From NCBI RefSeq assembly GCF_040729435.1, contig NZ_CP160398.1, positions 1,612,001-1,676,000 on the forward strand: a DNA stretch of 64,000 nucleotides, in the 5' to 3' direction. This document shows positions 45,378 through 55,178 of the stretch, piece by piece (position 1 is the stretch's first letter; each line of letters begins with the position of its first letter). The notes under the pieces are model-generated. The model was given only the letters and a program-made list of their open reading frames with translations, searched no databases and was not told where the DNA came from. The position numbers and the translations under genes were made by a program. The DNA comes from Pseudomonas sp. HOU2 (GTDB lineage Bacteria; Pseudomonadota; Gammaproteobacteria; Pseudomonadales; Pseudomonadaceae).

Positions 45378-45558
45378 GGTTCATCCTCATTGGTCTGAAT
45401 GAGCCATTGGCTGTATTTCACTGCGAAACGAACCTTCAACCCAAGCCGAGAGACGCAAGTTCGGTAGTTAGAAATAGTCTACGTCAGCAGTAGCTAACGT
45501 CGACCAAAGACTCAGCTCTTCTTGCAGAGCAATACCTTGGTACGAGGTCGCGATTACT

Positions 45559-45596
45559 AAAAAGCCCCGACAGGCAATAACCTGAGCGGGGCTCTT
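45559..45596 (-). terminator. Terminator after tRNA-Arg(CCT)
   Basis: Minus strand: stem agccccg / cggggct with a 16-nt loop then TTTTTA, about 90 bp beyond the tRNA 3' end. No gene is seen in 45378-45558. Confidence 0.75.
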
Positions 45597-45684
45597 TGCA
45601 TGCTTGGAGCGATCCTTTTGCCCCCCTCTGCACCCACGAGGCTCGGACGTTCGTCGCTTAAATCGCTGGAAGCATAGATATATA

Positions 45685-45761
45685 TGGTGTCCCAGGGCAG
45701 GTTCGAACTGCCAACCTTCCCCTTAGGAGGGGGATGCTCTATCCAATTGAGCTACTGAGAC
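45685..45761 (-). tRNA. tRNA-Arg (anticodon CCT)
   Basis: 77 nt with encoded CCA. Acceptor GTCTCAG / CTGGGAC, D-arm with AGCTCAATTGGATAGAGC, anticodon loop CTCCTAA, T-arm GTTCGAACC. Reads AGG codons. tRNAs of this kind are frequent integration sites, but no integrase or repeat of its 3' end is seen nearby. Confidence 0.95.
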
Positions 45762-46056
45762 ACTGAGTTGTCGTGGCCGGACACGGCGCGACGGACGGCG
45801 TGCATGTTAACGGCCAGCCCTTGATTTGTCATGTCGTCCGTGGGCTTTTTAAGTGTAGGCAGGCGCCCTGCGATGCTGCGGGAACATTTATCGTGCAATT
45901 TGCACTGCCGCGAAAAAGCCATCATTGCACATTGCAACCCGAAGCTTGGGAAAAACCCTTGCAAATCCTTGTTTTTAAAGGACTTCACAGCGGTTAGACT
46001 GTTGGCACGCCGGCTGCTTTGTCTGTTCTCATAACAGCACAAACGGAGTCCGCCCC

Positions 46057-46287
46057 ATGAACAGCACTCTCCTGCTCGCAAACGCAATCGCACTGGCGGT
46101 TTTGGTCGGCTTTCATTTTGTTCCCGAGAGTGCTGAACCGGTGGCTCAGCGTATGCCGCATTACTTGCAGGTGCAGAAAGCGCCGCAGTGGGCGGTGTTG
46201 AGCGATCAGAACGACTTCGCGGCGCAGGCGGTCAATGAGCCTGAGCAAGTACTGCCGACGCGCGACACCGAACGTCTGGTTTTTTGA
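46057..46287 (+). CDS. Small hypothetical membrane-anchored protein
   Basis: 76 residues: an N-terminal hydrophobic segment (~6-21, LLANAIALAVLVGFHF) followed by a soluble tail (EPVAQRMPHYLQVQKAPQWAV). The segment could be a signal anchor. It is 20 bp upstream of the next small membrane gene on the same strand, likely one unit. Function unknown. Confidence 0.65.
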   Translation: MNSTLLLANAIALAVLVGFHFVPESAEPVAQRMPHYLQVQKAPQWAVLSDQNDFAAQAVNEPEQVLPTRDTERLVF

Positions 46288-46307
46288 AATATCTTCAGGA
46301 GTACAGC

Positions 46308-46487
46308 ATGTCCAAATCAGCCGCAGGATTTCTGATCCTCGCCTTATTGAGTGGCGTTGTGCATTTTTCGCTGTTCGAGGAAACCACAGTCACCCTGCCC
46401 TTGATCGGCTGCGGCGTGTTTGCAGTGTTGTTTGTACTGGCCCTGGTGGCCGGGCGCAAAATCAAGTTTGATCCGGTGCTGCGTTAA
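46308..46487 (+). CDS. Small two-helix membrane protein
   Basis: 59 residues from ATG 46308, with CAGGAG upstream. Two hydrophobic helices (~6-22 and ~30-51, LIGCGVFAVLFVLALVAG) and a basic end (RKIKFDPVLR). Function unknown. Its end overlaps the convergent phnN end by 26 bp. Confidence 0.65.
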   Translation: MSKSAAGFLILALLSGVVHFSLFEETTVTLPLIGCGVFAVLFVLALVAGRKIKFDPVLR

Positions 46488-47031
46488 ACCGGATCAATTC
46501 CAGCAGTTGCTTGACGGCGTCCGCCAGGTCGCCGGAATTGTCGATCAGATGCACGGGCAAGTCAGTTGCCCTTCTGTCTTTGAACAGCGCATTGCGCGCC
46601 AGCCTCGCATCGATCTGCTCGGGCGTCTCCCGGCCACGTCTAAGCAGACGTTCACGCAAGACCTCATCCTTGACCGTCAGCAAAACCGGCAGCAGGCTTG
46701 GATAGCGCTCAAGCGCCTGACGCAGGTTGGCGCGTGAGCCGTTCACCAGTACGGATTGCCCAGCGCGTAACCGTTCGTCCATTTCTGCCGGAATGCCATA
46801 AGCCAGCCCATTGGCCTGCCAGGCCAGCGAGAAATCCCCGGCTTGCTGGCGTCGCTCGAACTCTTCGGGCGTCACGCCGATGGCATCCTCACCCACCGAT
46901 TCCGCGGATCGGGTAATCACCCTGCGAATGATTTCACAGTTCAACTCGCGCAAAGACTCACGCGCGGCCTCGATCAGGCTGTCCTTGCCTGAACCGGAGG
47001 GTCCCATCAGATAAATAAGCCTGCCATCCAT
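46462..47031 (-). CDS. phnN: Ribose 1,5-bisphosphokinase PhnN
   Basis: 189 residues, guanylate-kinase-like P-loop enzyme: LMGPSGSGKDSLIEAAR (Walker A), RRVITRSAESVGEDAIGVTPEEF. It makes PRPP from ribose 1,5-bisphosphate in the C-P lyase route. No other phn genes are in the window, so it stands apart from the pathway. ATG 47031, with GGAGGG ten bases upstream. Confidence 0.9.
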   Translation of the reverse strand: MDGRLIYLMGPSGSGKDSLIEAARESLRELNCEIIRRVITRSAESVGEDAIGVTPEEFERRQQAGDFSLAWQANGLAYGIPAEMDERLRAGQSVLVNGSRANLRQALERYPSLLPVLLTVKDEVLRERLLRRGRETPEQIDARLARNALFKDRRATDLPVHLIDNSGDLADAVKQLLELIRFNAAPDQT

Positions 47032-47335
47032 CCTGAAAACGCCCTCCAACGGGTGTTTGCCCTAGTAAATCGGCAGATTGCCACTATCCTGTACAGGTAA
47101 GGAACAAGGATTGAAAATCCGCATAGCATGCACGTTCTGACGTCATCGGACATCAACAGATGTGCACCCGGAAGCGGTCAGTGATGCGGGCCAGGGCAAA
47201 GATTTCAAACCAGTCCGCATTTCTGATAATTGGTGCTGGCATTACGCCTTTACCCAGCTCAATATTTGTCACAGAATTGACGCCAATGATCTGGCAATTT
47301 TGAGGCATGATGCGCGCCTCTTAACAATTCAGGTT

Positions 47336-47363
47336 GAACCATTTGGCGCGGATGCTTGTCCTA
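47336..47363 (+). promoter_or_regulatory. Weak candidate AlgU (sigma-22) promoter of amrZ
   Basis: GAACCA-N17-TCCTA, a partial match to GAACTT-N16/17-TCTGA, 58 bp before the amrZ ATG. amrZ depends on AlgU in P. aeruginosa. The rest of 47032-47335 holds no gene. Confidence 0.35.
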
Positions 47364-47420
47364 CCACACATCCTGCGGCCAATCCCGAGAACCGCTCCCC
47401 TGAACTAACCGGTTAAATAT

Positions 47421-47747
47421 ATGCGCCCATTGAAACAGGCAATTTATTCCAGCCGTACGGCTGACAAGTTCGTCGTACGTCTGCCAGACGGGATGCGTGA
47501 ACGCATTGCCGAGGTGGCTCGCAATCATCATCGCAGCATGAACTCCGAAATCATTGCGCGCCTTGAGCAGAGTCTTATTCAGGAAGGCGCATTGGGCGAA
47601 GAGCTGAGCATGCGCCTGGACAGCCCGGAGCTGTCGCTGCACGAGCGCGAGCTGCTGCAACGCTTCCGTCAGCTGTCTCACCGTCAACAGAACGCTCTGG
47701 TGTCGCTGATCGCTCACGACGCCGAGATGGCCGCAGACGCGTCCTGA
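47421..47747 (+). CDS. amrZ: Ribbon-helix-helix regulator AmrZ (AlgZ)
   Basis: 108 residues of the Arc/MetJ fold: a flexible N-terminus, beta strand [19 protein letters not shown], helices [15 protein letters not shown], and a C-terminal tetramerisation segment [25 protein letters not shown]. In pseudomonads AmrZ controls alginate, flagella (fleQ) and c-di-GMP enzymes. It is close to P. aeruginosa AmrZ in length and sequence. Monocistronic, with a terminator 17 bp after the stop. Confidence 0.95.
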   Translation: MRPLKQAIYSSRTADKFVVRLPDGMRERIAEVARNHHRSMNSEIIARLEQSLIQEGALGEELSMRLDSPELSLHERELLQRFRQLSHRQQNALVSLIAHDAEMAADAS

Positions 47748-47764
47748 GTTACACCGAACATCTC

Positions 47765-47792
47765 AAGCCAGCTTAAGTGCTGGCTTTTTTTT
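47765..47792 (+). terminator. Terminator after amrZ
   Basis: Stem aagccagc / gctggctt followed by TTTTTTT. Confidence 0.9.
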
Positions 47793-47828
47793 GCCCAGGT
47801 TTTAATCACGACAATCCGAGGCAGACTT

Positions 47829-47859
47829 TGTAGTGAGGGGATTTATCCCCTCACCACAG
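47829..47859. repeat. Short palindromic REP singlet, GTAGTGAGGGGATTTATCCCCTCAC
   Basis: Two half-sites brought together into one ~30-bp near-palindrome of the gtggtgagggga family. Confidence 0.7.
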
Positions 47860-47874
47860 ATAAATACACAGGCA

Positions 47875-47904
47875 CAAAAAAGCCCGCCAATTGGCGGGCT
47901 TTTG
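47875..47904 (-). terminator. Terminator after mgtE
   Basis: Stem agcccgccaa / ttggcgggct with T runs on both sides, 13 bp from the mgtE stop. Confidence 0.88.
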
Positions 47905-47916
47905 CATGGCAATGAA

Positions 47917-49359
47917 TCAGAGCAGGAAGATCGTCGCCAACCCCAGAAAGATGAAGAAGCCACCGCTGTCGGTCATGGCCGTGATCATCACACTGGCGCC
48001 CATCGCCGGGTCGCGGCCCATCTTGGCCAGCGTCATCGGGATCAACACTCCCATCAGCGCCGCGAGCAGCAGGTTGAGAGTCATCGCCGCCGTCATCACC
48101 ACACCCAGCGACCAACTGCCGTAAAGCAGGTAGGCGACCACGCCGATCACCCCGCCCCAGACCAGACCGTTGATCAACGCCACCGCCAGCTCTTTGCGCA
48201 TCAAACGCGAGGTGTTGCCGGTGCTGACCTGGTCGAGCGCCATGGCACGCACGATCATGGTGATCGTCTGGTTACCGGAGTTACCGCCGATACCCGCCAC
48301 GATCGGCATCAGCGCTGCAAGCGCCACCAGTTTTTCAATCGAGCCTTCGAACAGACCGATCACCCGCGACGCGACAAAGGCCGTGATCAGGTTGATCGCC
48401 AGCCACGCCCAACGGTTGCGCAGGGATTTCCAGACCGAGGCGAAGATGTCTTCCTCTTCGCGCAGACCCGCCATGTTGAGGACTTCGCTTTCGCTCTCCT
48501 CACGAATCAGGTCGACCATTTCGTCGATGGTCAGACGGCCGATCAGCTTGCCGTTCTTGTCGACCACCGGGGCCGAGATCAAGTCGTAACGCTCGAACGC
48601 CTGAGCAGCGTCATAGGCGTCTTCGTCCGGGTGAAAACTCACCGGATCACTGGCCATGACTTCAGCAACCTGTTTCTCCGGGTCGTTGACCAGCAGACGC
48701 TTGATCGGCAGCACGCCCTTGAGCACACCGTCGTAATCGACCACGAACAGTTTGTCGGTGTGGCCCGGCAGCTCTTTGAGACGACGAAGGTAACGCAGAA
48801 CCACTTCGAGGCTGACATCCTCACGGATGGTCACCATCTCGAAGTCCATCAGCGCACCGATCTGCTCCTCGTCATAGGACAGGGCCGAACGTACGCGCTC
48901 GCGTTGCTGCTGGTCGAGCGTCTCCATCAGCTCATGGACGACGTCTCGCGGCAGCTCGGAGGCCAGGTCAGCAAGTTCGTCGGCGTCCATGTCCTTGGCC
49001 GCAGCCAGGAGCTCGTGATCGTCCATGTCGGCGATCAGCGTTTCACGAACGGAATCGGATACTTCGAGAAGAATGTCGCCGTCGCGATCAGCCTTGACCA
49101 GTTGCCAGAGCGTCAGACGGTCGTCCAGCGGCAAGGCTTCAAGGATGTAGGCAACGTCGGCGGAGTGCAGATCATCGAGTTTGCGTTGCAGCTCGACGAG
49201 ATTCTGCCGGTGAACCAGGTTTTCGACCCGGTCGTGATGCGCGCCTTCCTGGCGATGAGTCAGGTCTTCGACGACCTTCTGGCGCTGCAGCAGCTCAACG
49301 ACCTGAGCCAGGCGATCCTGCAGGCTTTCCTGGGTTTTCTTTACTTCGATTTCGGACAT
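47917..49359 (-). CDS. mgtE: Magnesium transporter MgtE
   Basis: 480 residues: an N-terminal helical MgtE domain (~30-145), two CBS domains (~150-270, e.g. MASDPVSFHPDEDAYDAAQAFERYDLISAPVVD) that sense Mg2+, and five membrane helices (~300-480) with NSGNQTITMIVRAMALDQV in the pore region. In P. aeruginosa MgtE also influences type III secretion via the Rsm RNAs, of interest with gacS and rsmA here. ATG 49359; the 320 bp upstream hold no gene, only small hairpins (agccccgccggggct near 49475). Confidence 0.93.
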   Translation of the reverse strand: MSEIEVKKTQESLQDRLAQVVELLQRQKVVEDLTHRQEGAHHDRVENLVHRQNLVELQRKLDDLHSADVAYILEALPLDDRLTLWQLVKADRDGDILLEVSDSVRETLIADMDDHELLAAAKDMDADELADLASELPRDVVHELMETLDQQQRERVRSALSYDEEQIGALMDFEMVTIREDVSLEVVLRYLRRLKELPGHTDKLFVVDYDGVLKGVLPIKRLLVNDPEKQVAEVMASDPVSFHPDEDAYDAAQAFERYDLISAPVVDKNGKLIGRLTIDEMVDLIREESESEVLNMAGLREEEDIFASVWKSLRNRWAWLAINLITAFVASRVIGLFEGSIEKLVALAALMPIVAGIGGNSGNQTITMIVRAMALDQVSTGNTSRLMRKELAVALINGLVWGGVIGVVAYLLYGSWSLGVVMTAAMTLNLLLAALMGVLIPMTLAKMGRDPAMGASVMITAMTDSGGFFIFLGLATIFLL

Positions 49360-49680
49360 AGGCGAACTCCACTCCCAGCAGCGGGGCACGCCGGAAGGAT
49401 CAATCAGTCAATTCATGATTGGTGAAACGGGCTACTGAGTAACTACTGGGTAAGTCCATGGAGGTTTTCCATAAGCCCCGGCGGGGCTGACGGGCGCAAT
49501 GATACACCGCCTGACGGTTTTAAACGTTAAAAAATCGCGGTTGAAACAAGCGCTTGCGCGACAAAGCTGAGCGCTGTCCTGACCCGTCCAGATGCGACGA
49601 CTCATCTTGAAAAGAAAACACAACGGCACTGAAAAATGTAGCGACTACCCTTGAGCGTAGACCGTCATGGAGGACGTCGA

Positions 49681-50199
49681 ATGCTATCCAGAACATCCCG
49701 TTTTGTAGTCGCCAGCCTGCTCTGCCTGCCGCCCGCCGGGGCCGCCACCAGCCTTCACCGCTGCGAAGCGCCCGACGGCGGCATCACCTTCACCAGCCTG
49801 AGCTGCGCGAGCGACGAGCAGCTTTCAGAGCAACAGGTTCATCCCTACTCGCCCGGATCCGTCATACCGATCATGCCGGAACACAACCACGAGGAAATAT
49901 CCGGTATGACAATCAGGGGACGTGAACCGGGTATTGTTGGCCGCCTCGAGGACAAATGCGGCAACCTGATCGATGCCCGTCAGCGCCGCGCAGCGATCAT
50001 CAACCGACGGGTGATTGCCGGCATGAGCCAACAGGATGTCGAAAGCGCGCTCGGCAAACCGGACAAGGTGAATATTCGGACGTCGACAACGAGCTATCGC
50101 TACGACCTGAAACGAGGCCGCAGTGCTCAAGTCGATTTTGACGAGCAGGGATGCGTGAAAGGAAAAGCCAAATCGCAGGCAACAAAAAGCCCGCGTTAA
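49681..50199 (+). CDS. Secreted SmpA-domain-like protein
   Basis: 172 residues: signal peptide (MLSRTSRFVVASLLCLPPAGA), a short DUF4124-like part (LHRCEAPDGGITFTSLSCAS) with two Cys, and a C-terminal SmpA/OmlA-like module (INRRVIAGMSQQDVESALGKPDKVNIRTS) found in BamE-like proteins. Probably periplasmic. ATG 49681 with GGAGGACGTCGA upstream. Exact function unknown. Confidence 0.75.
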   Translation: MLSRTSRFVVASLLCLPPAGAATSLHRCEAPDGGITFTSLSCASDEQLSEQQVHPYSPGSVIPIMPEHNHEEISGMTIRGREPGIVGRLEDKCGNLIDARQRRAAIINRRVIAGMSQQDVESALGKPDKVNIRTSTTSYRYDLKRGRSAQVDFDEQGCVKGKAKSQATKSPR

Positions 50200-50212
50200 A
50201 CGCGGGCTTCTT
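50186..50212 (+). terminator. Terminator after the SmpA-like gene
   Basis: Stem aaagcccgcg / cgcgggcttc with a TTAAA loop, overlapping the stop. The tRNAs read the other way. Confidence 0.75.
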
Positions 50213-50217
50213 GAATA

Positions 50218-50294
50218 TGGTGCACTCGACAGGATTCGAACCTGTGACCGCTCGGTTCGTAGCCGAGTACTCTATCCAGCTGAGCTACGAGTGC
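50218..50294 (-). tRNA. tRNA-Arg (anticodon ACG), copy 1
   Basis: 77 nt with encoded CCA; acceptor GCACTCG, anticodon loop CTACGAA, T-loop GTTCGAATC. The A34 is normally deaminated to inosine. Last of three tandem copies in the direction of transcription. Confidence 0.97.
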
Positions 50295-50366
50295 ATTTTG
50301 TGTTTTTAGACCAGATCACAACTGGTTGAAGCCAAGTTGCCTGTATTGCTACAAACGACTCTTAAA

Positions 50367-50443
50367 TGGTGCACTCGACAGGATTCGAACCTGTGACCGC
50401 TCGGTTCGTAGCCGAGTACTCTATCCAGCTGAGCTACGAGTGC
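50367..50443 (-). tRNA. tRNA-Arg (anticodon ACG), copy 2
   Basis: Identical in sequence to the neighbouring copies, 149 bp from copy 1 start to start. The spacers are also similar (gtttttaaaccaga...acaactggctgaagcc). Confidence 0.97.
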
Positions 50444-50514
50444 ATTTGTGTTTTTAAACCAGACCACAACTGGCTGAAGCCGAGTTCTTTATATTGCTAT
50501 AAACAACTCTTAAA

Positions 50515-50591
50515 TGGTGCACTCGACAGGATTCGAACCTGTGACCGCTCGGTTCGTAGCCGAGTACTCTATCCAGCTGAGCTACGAGTGC
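50515..50591 (-). tRNA. tRNA-Arg (anticodon ACG), copy 3
   Basis: Identical copy, 148 bp from copy 2 start to start; first in transcription order, about 110 bp after tRNA-Ser. Confidence 0.97.
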
Positions 50592-50698
50592 ATTTGTTGC
50601 GCCGCATTATAGCCCGTCTAATCTCTATTCCAACCACTTTTTCTAATAAATTCAAGAACTTACAGAAAAAGCCAGATTACAACGTACTAAGCAAATAA

Positions 50699-50789
50699 TG
50701 GCGGAGAACGGGGGATTCGAACCCCCGACACCCTTTTGAGGTGTACTCCCTTAGCAGGGGAGCGCCTTCGGCCACTCGGCCAGCTCTCC
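50699..50789 (-). tRNA. tRNA-Ser (anticodon GCT)
   Basis: 91 nt with encoded CCA and the long variable arm of serine tRNAs; anticodon loop CTGCTAA. It lies 63 bp downstream of rsmA, as in other pseudomonads. Confidence 0.97.
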
Positions 50790-50851
50790 GCAACACGGGG
50801 CGTATATTAACCACCTTCTTCCCCGTTTGCAAACATAAAAATCGATAAAAA

Positions 50852-51040
50852 TTAATGGCTTGGTTCTTCGTCCTTCTCTTTCTTTATACGCAGGTAAATT
50901 TCCTCACGGTGCACGGCAACCTCTTTCGGGGCGTTGACGCCGATGCGCACTTGATTTCCTTTGACGCCGAGCACGGTCACGGTGATTTCGCCATCACCGA
51001 TAATCAGGCTTTCTGCGCACCGACGAGTCAGAATCAGCAT
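50852..51040 (-). CDS. rsmA: Carbon storage / post-transcriptional regulator RsmA (CsrA)
   Basis: 62 residues; homodimeric RNA-binding protein that blocks translation at GGA motifs and is titrated by the Gac-driven Rsm small RNAs. [17 protein letters not shown] at the start and [18 protein letters not shown] with the RNA-contacting R44 region. ATG 51040 with AGGAGAAAGG upstream; that leader also carries GGA motifs, possible autoregulation. lysC-rsmA-tRNA-Ser is the conserved Pseudomonas order. Confidence 0.97.
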   Translation of the reverse strand: MLILTRRCAESLIIGDGEITVTVLGVKGNQVRIGVNAPKEVAVHREEIYLRIKKEKDEEPSH

Positions 51041-51182
51041 ACCTTTCTCCTCACGCATTTCATTTCAGGGACAACAGTCTGCAAAAAAAAGGCACCCGAC
51101 CTACAACCGGAGCGATCGTAGCCCTACATGCCTGAGTATTGACCAGCGCGAGCAAAAGAACAGTTCAGGGCTCGCGCCATTC

Positions 51183-51215
51183 AAAAAATAAAGGGCGCGG
51201 TCAGACCGCGCCCTT
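51183..51215 (-). terminator. Terminator between lysC and rsmA
   Basis: Minus strand stem aagggcgcggt / accgcgccctt then TTATTTTTT, 12 bp past the lysC stop, so rsmA probably has its own promoter in 51041-51182. Confidence 0.88.
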
Positions 51216-51227
51216 CAGATGACCGGA

Positions 51228-52469
51228 TTACTCGCCCTGACGGGCCGGCGCGTCCAGTTCGAAAGCCGTGTGCAGGGCGCGCACGGCCAGTTCCAGGTAC
51301 TTCTCCTCGATCACTACGGAAACCTTGATTTCCGACGTCGAGATCATCTGGATGTTGATGCTTTCCTTGGCCAGGGATTCGAACATGCGGCTGGCCACGC
51401 CTGCGTGGGAACGCATGCCGACGCCGACGATCGAGACCTTGGCAATCTTGGTGTCGCCCACCACTTCCCGGGCACCGATCTCACGAGCGGTGTTTTCCAG
51501 CACGGTCTGTGCGGCCTGGTAGTCGTTGCGGTGCACGGTGAAGGTGAAGTCGGTGGTGTTATCGTGCGCAACGTTCTGCACGATCATGTCGACTTCGATG
51601 TTCGCGGCACTGATCGGGCCGAGAATCTTGAACGCCACGCCCGGGGTGTCTGGCACGCCACGGATGGTCAGCTTGGCTTCATCGCGGTTGAAAGCGATGC
51701 CGGAAATGATCGGCTGTTCCATGGTTTCCTCTTCATCAATAGTAATGAGGGTGCCCGGACCCTCCTTGAAGCTGTGCAGTACGCGCAGCGGAACGTTGTA
51801 CTTGCCGGCGAATTCCACCGCACGGATCTGCAGCACCTTGGAACCGAGGCTGGCCATTTCCAGCATCTCTTCAAAGGTGATCTTGTCCAGTCGCTGAGCG
51901 ACCGGCACCACACGCGGGTCAGTGGTGTAGACACCATCGACGTCGGTGTAGATCTGGCACTCATCAGCCTTCAAGGCAGCCGCCAGTGCCACGCCCGTGG
52001 TGTCGGAACCGCCACGGCCGAGGGTGGTGATGTTGCCGTGCTCGTCGACGCCCTGGAAACCGGCGACAACCACCACGCGACCCGCTTTCAGATCACCACG
52101 AATCTTCTGGTCATCAATCTGCAAGATACGCGCTTTATTGTGCGCACTGTCCGTCAGGATCCGCACCTGATTACCGGTGTACGACACCGCCGGCACACCG
52201 CGCTTGATCAGCGCCATGGCCAACAGGGCAATCGTCACCTGCTCACCGGTGGAAACGATCACGTCCAGCTCACGCGGAACCGGTTGCACGTCGCCACTAA
52301 TTTGCTTGGCCAGATCGATCAGACGGTTGGTTTCGCCGCTCATTGCAGACAGCACAACCACCAGGTCATCGCCGGCATCGCGGAATTTCTTAACCTTGTC
52401 GGCGACCTGCTCGATTCTCTCGACAGTACCGACCGAGGTGCCTCCAAATTTCTGTACGATCAAAGCCAT
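51228..52469 (-). CDS. lysC: Aspartate kinase LysC
   Basis: 413 residues; phosphorylates aspartate, first step to lysine, threonine and methionine. N-terminal IVQKFGGTSVGTVERI, GRGGSDTTGVALAAAL, YTDVDGVYTTDPR; two C-terminal ACT domains (~265-410) for feedback by lysine/threonine. ATG 52469. The pocket between alaS and rsmA is the usual one. Confidence 0.95.
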   Translation of the reverse strand: MALIVQKFGGTSVGTVERIEQVADKVKKFRDAGDDLVVVLSAMSGETNRLIDLAKQISGDVQPVPRELDVIVSTGEQVTIALLAMALIKRGVPAVSYTGNQVRILTDSAHNKARILQIDDQKIRGDLKAGRVVVVAGFQGVDEHGNITTLGRGGSDTTGVALAAALKADECQIYTDVDGVYTTDPRVVPVAQRLDKITFEEMLEMASLGSKVLQIRAVEFAGKYNVPLRVLHSFKEGPGTLITIDEEETMEQPIISGIAFNRDEAKLTIRGVPDTPGVAFKILGPISAANIEVDMIVQNVAHDNTTDFTFTVHRNDYQAAQTVLENTAREIGAREVVGDTKIAKVSIVGVGMRSHAGVASRMFESLAKESINIQMISTSEIKVSVVIEEKYLELAVRALHTAFELDAPARQGE

Positions 52470-52559
52470 TTCAAAGCCGCCTCTGCCCATGAAGGGCGCC
52501 CAATAATCACTCGAACAGCCGCCGGGCCCGCCACTAGACTGCGGGTCCGGCGGGCCGTC

Positions 52560-55178
52560 TTATAAACCCTGCTCGACGAATGGAACGGTCAGCGCCAGTG
52601 CGCCATCCAGTGCGCCGGCGTCGACACCGCCGCCCTGCGCCATGTCCGGACGACCACCGCCCTTCCCGCCCACTGCCGCAGCAGCCTGTTTCATCAAATC
52701 ACCGGCTTTGAGTTGGCCAGTCAGGTCCTTGGTCACGCCTGCAACCAGTACGACCTTTTCCTCATGGACACTGCCGAGCAGGATCACTGCGCGGCCGAGT
52801 TTGTTTTTCAGCTGATCGACCAGCGCCAGCAGCGCCTTGCCGTCCTGACCATCCAGACGTGCGGCCAGAACCTTCACGCCTTTGACGTCGACTGCCGAGT
52901 TCGACAGATCGTCGCCCGCGGCGCTGGCGGCCTTGGCCTGCAACTGCTCGAGTTGCTTTTCCAGCGCGCGGTTGCGCTCCAGCACAGCCGACAGCTTGTC
53001 GATCAGATTGTCGCGGCTACCTTTGACCAGGTTGGCCGCTTCCTTGAGTTGTTCTTCAGCAGCGTTCAAGTAGGCCAGTGCCGCAGCACCGGTGACTGCC
53101 TCGATACGACGCACGCCCGATGCCACACCGCCTTCGCTGATGATTTTCAGCAGGCCGATGTCGCCGGTACGGTTGGCGTGGATACCGCCACACAGCTCGA
53201 CGGAGAAATCGCCGCCCATGCTCAGCACGCGCACGTTGTCGCCGTACTTCTCGCCGAACAGCGCCATCGCGCCTTTCTGCTTGGCGGTCTCGATGTCGGT
53301 CTCTTCGGTTTCAACCGCGGAGTTCTTGCGGATCTCGGCGTTGACGATGTCTTCCAGCGCCTTGATCTGCTCAGGCTTGATCGCTTCAAAGTGGCTGAAG
53401 TCGAAGCGCAGACGCTGGCTATCCACCAACGAACCCTTCTGCTGAACGTGCTCGCCCAGTACCTGACGCAGCGCAGCGTGCAGCAGGTGCGTGGCCGAGT
53501 GGTTCAGCGAAGTCGCGTGACGCACCTCGGCATCGACGTGGGTTTCCACTGGCGCGCCGATGGTCAGGCTGCCCGAATCCAGCACGCCGTGGTGCAGGAA
53601 CGCGCCGCCGGTCTTGGTGGTGTCACGGACGTCGAAACGCGCGCTGCCCGCCTGGAGGAAACCGCAGTCGCCGATCTGACCGCCGGACTCAGCGTAGAAC
53701 GGCGTCTGGTTCAGCACGATCACCGCCTCTTCGCCTTCATTCAAGACGTCGACCGACTGGCCATCTTTATAGATGGCGACGATTTTTGCCGAACCACTGG
53801 TGTCTTTGTAGCCGGTGAACTCGGTGGCCACATCCACCTTGACCAGGGTGTTGTAGTCCAGACCGAACGAGCTGGCGGAACGCGCACGAACACGCTGGGC
53901 TTCCATTTCACGTTCAAAGCCGACCTCGTCGACGGTCAGGCCGCGCTCGCGAGCGATGTCAGCCGTAAGATCCATCGGGAAACCGTAGGTGTCGTAGAGT
54001 TTGAACACCACGTCGCCCGGCACCACGGTGCCTTTGAGTTCCAGCAGATCCTGCTCGAGGATCTTCAAACCGTGCTCCAGGGTCTTGGAGAACTGCTCTT
54101 CTTCAGCCTTCAGTACGCGCTCGATGTTGCTCTGCTGCGACTTCAGTTCCGGGAAGGCTTCGCCCATCTCGGCGACCAGCGCCGCGACGATCTTGTAGAA
54201 GAAGCTGCCGGTAGCGCCCAGCTTGTTGCCGTGACGGCAGGCGCGACGAATGATCCGGCGCAGCACATAACCGCGACCTTCGTTGGACGGCAGCACGCCG
54301 TCGGCAATCAGGAAGCCGCAAGAACGGATGTGGTCGGACACCACTTTGAGCGACGATTGATCGCCATTTTCGCAACCGATCGCTTCGGCCGAGGCCTTCA
54401 GCAGGTTCTTGAACAGGTCAATGTCGTAGTTGGAATTGACGTGCTGCATCACCGCACTGATCCGCTCCAGGCCCATGCCGGTGTCGACCGACGGCGCTGG
54501 CAACGGATGCAACACGCCATCGGCGGTGCGGTTGAACTGCATGAACACGTTGTTCCAGATCTCGATGTAACGGTCGCCGTCTTCTTCCGGCGAACCCGGT
54601 GGGCCGCCCCAGATGTGGTCGCCGTGATCGTAGAAAATCTCGGTGCACGGGCCGCACGGGCCGGTATCGCCCATGGTCCAGAAGTTGTCGGACGCGTAAG
54701 GCGCACCTTTGTTGTCGCCGATGCGGATCATGCGCTCGACCGGCACGCCGATCTGCTTGGTCCAGATGTCATACGCTTCGTCGTCGGAGGCGTAAACGGT
54801 GACCCAGAGTTTTTCCTTCGGCAGTTTCAGAACGCCGGTCAGGAAGGTCCAGGCGAAGGTAATCGCGTCGTGCTTGAAATAGTCACCGAAGCTGAAGTTA
54901 CCGAGCATTTCGAAGAAGGTGTGGTGACGAGCGGTATAACCGACGTTTTCCAGGTCGCTGTTCTTGCCACCGGCACGCACGCACTTCTGGCTGCTGGTTG
55001 CGCGGGTGTACGCGCGCTTTTCCTGGCCCAGGAAGCAGTCCTTGAACTGGTTCATCCCCGCGTTGGTGAACAGCAGGGTTGGGTCGTTGCCCGGAATCAA
55101 AGAGCTGGAGGCTACACGGGTGTGGCCTTGCTCTTCGAAGAAGCGAAGGAAGGCTTCACGGATTTCTGCGCTTTTCAT
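52560..55178 (-). CDS. alaS: Alanyl-tRNA synthetase
   Basis: 872 residues, full length. Class II catalytic core ([47 protein letters not shown]), the editing domain with zinc-binding [16 protein letters not shown] and [16 protein letters not shown], and the C-Ala/DHHA1 domain ending [20 protein letters not shown] 55178. Confidence 0.97.
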   Translation of the reverse strand: MKSAEIREAFLRFFEEQGHTRVASSSLIPGNDPTLLFTNAGMNQFKDCFLGQEKRAYTRATSSQKCVRAGGKNSDLENVGYTARHHTFFEMLGNFSFGDYFKHDAITFAWTFLTGVLKLPKEKLWVTVYASDDEAYDIWTKQIGVPVERMIRIGDNKGAPYASDNFWTMGDTGPCGPCTEIFYDHGDHIWGGPPGSPEEDGDRYIEIWNNVFMQFNRTADGVLHPLPAPSVDTGMGLERISAVMQHVNSNYDIDLFKNLLKASAEAIGCENGDQSSLKVVSDHIRSCGFLIADGVLPSNEGRGYVLRRIIRRACRHGNKLGATGSFFYKIVAALVAEMGEAFPELKSQQSNIERVLKAEEEQFSKTLEHGLKILEQDLLELKGTVVPGDVVFKLYDTYGFPMDLTADIARERGLTVDEVGFEREMEAQRVRARSASSFGLDYNTLVKVDVATEFTGYKDTSGSAKIVAIYKDGQSVDVLNEGEEAVIVLNQTPFYAESGGQIGDCGFLQAGSARFDVRDTTKTGGAFLHHGVLDSGSLTIGAPVETHVDAEVRHATSLNHSATHLLHAALRQVLGEHVQQKGSLVDSQRLRFDFSHFEAIKPEQIKALEDIVNAEIRKNSAVETEETDIETAKQKGAMALFGEKYGDNVRVLSMGGDFSVELCGGIHANRTGDIGLLKIISEGGVASGVRRIEAVTGAAALAYLNAAEEQLKEAANLVKGSRDNLIDKLSAVLERNRALEKQLEQLQAKAASAAGDDLSNSAVDVKGVKVLAARLDGQDGKALLALVDQLKNKLGRAVILLGSVHEEKVVLVAGVTKDLTGQLKAGDLMKQAAAAVGGKGGGRPDMAQGGGVDAGALDGALALTVPFVEQGL

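Noticed and set aside
45685-45761. Genomic-island attachment site at tRNA-Arg(CCT)
   Set aside because: No integrase, and no repeat of the tRNA 3' end is seen in the neighbouring sequence.
50218-50591. CRISPR-like regularly spaced repeat
   Set aside because: The repeats are full tRNA-Arg genes and the spacers are similar to each other; no cas genes exist nearby.
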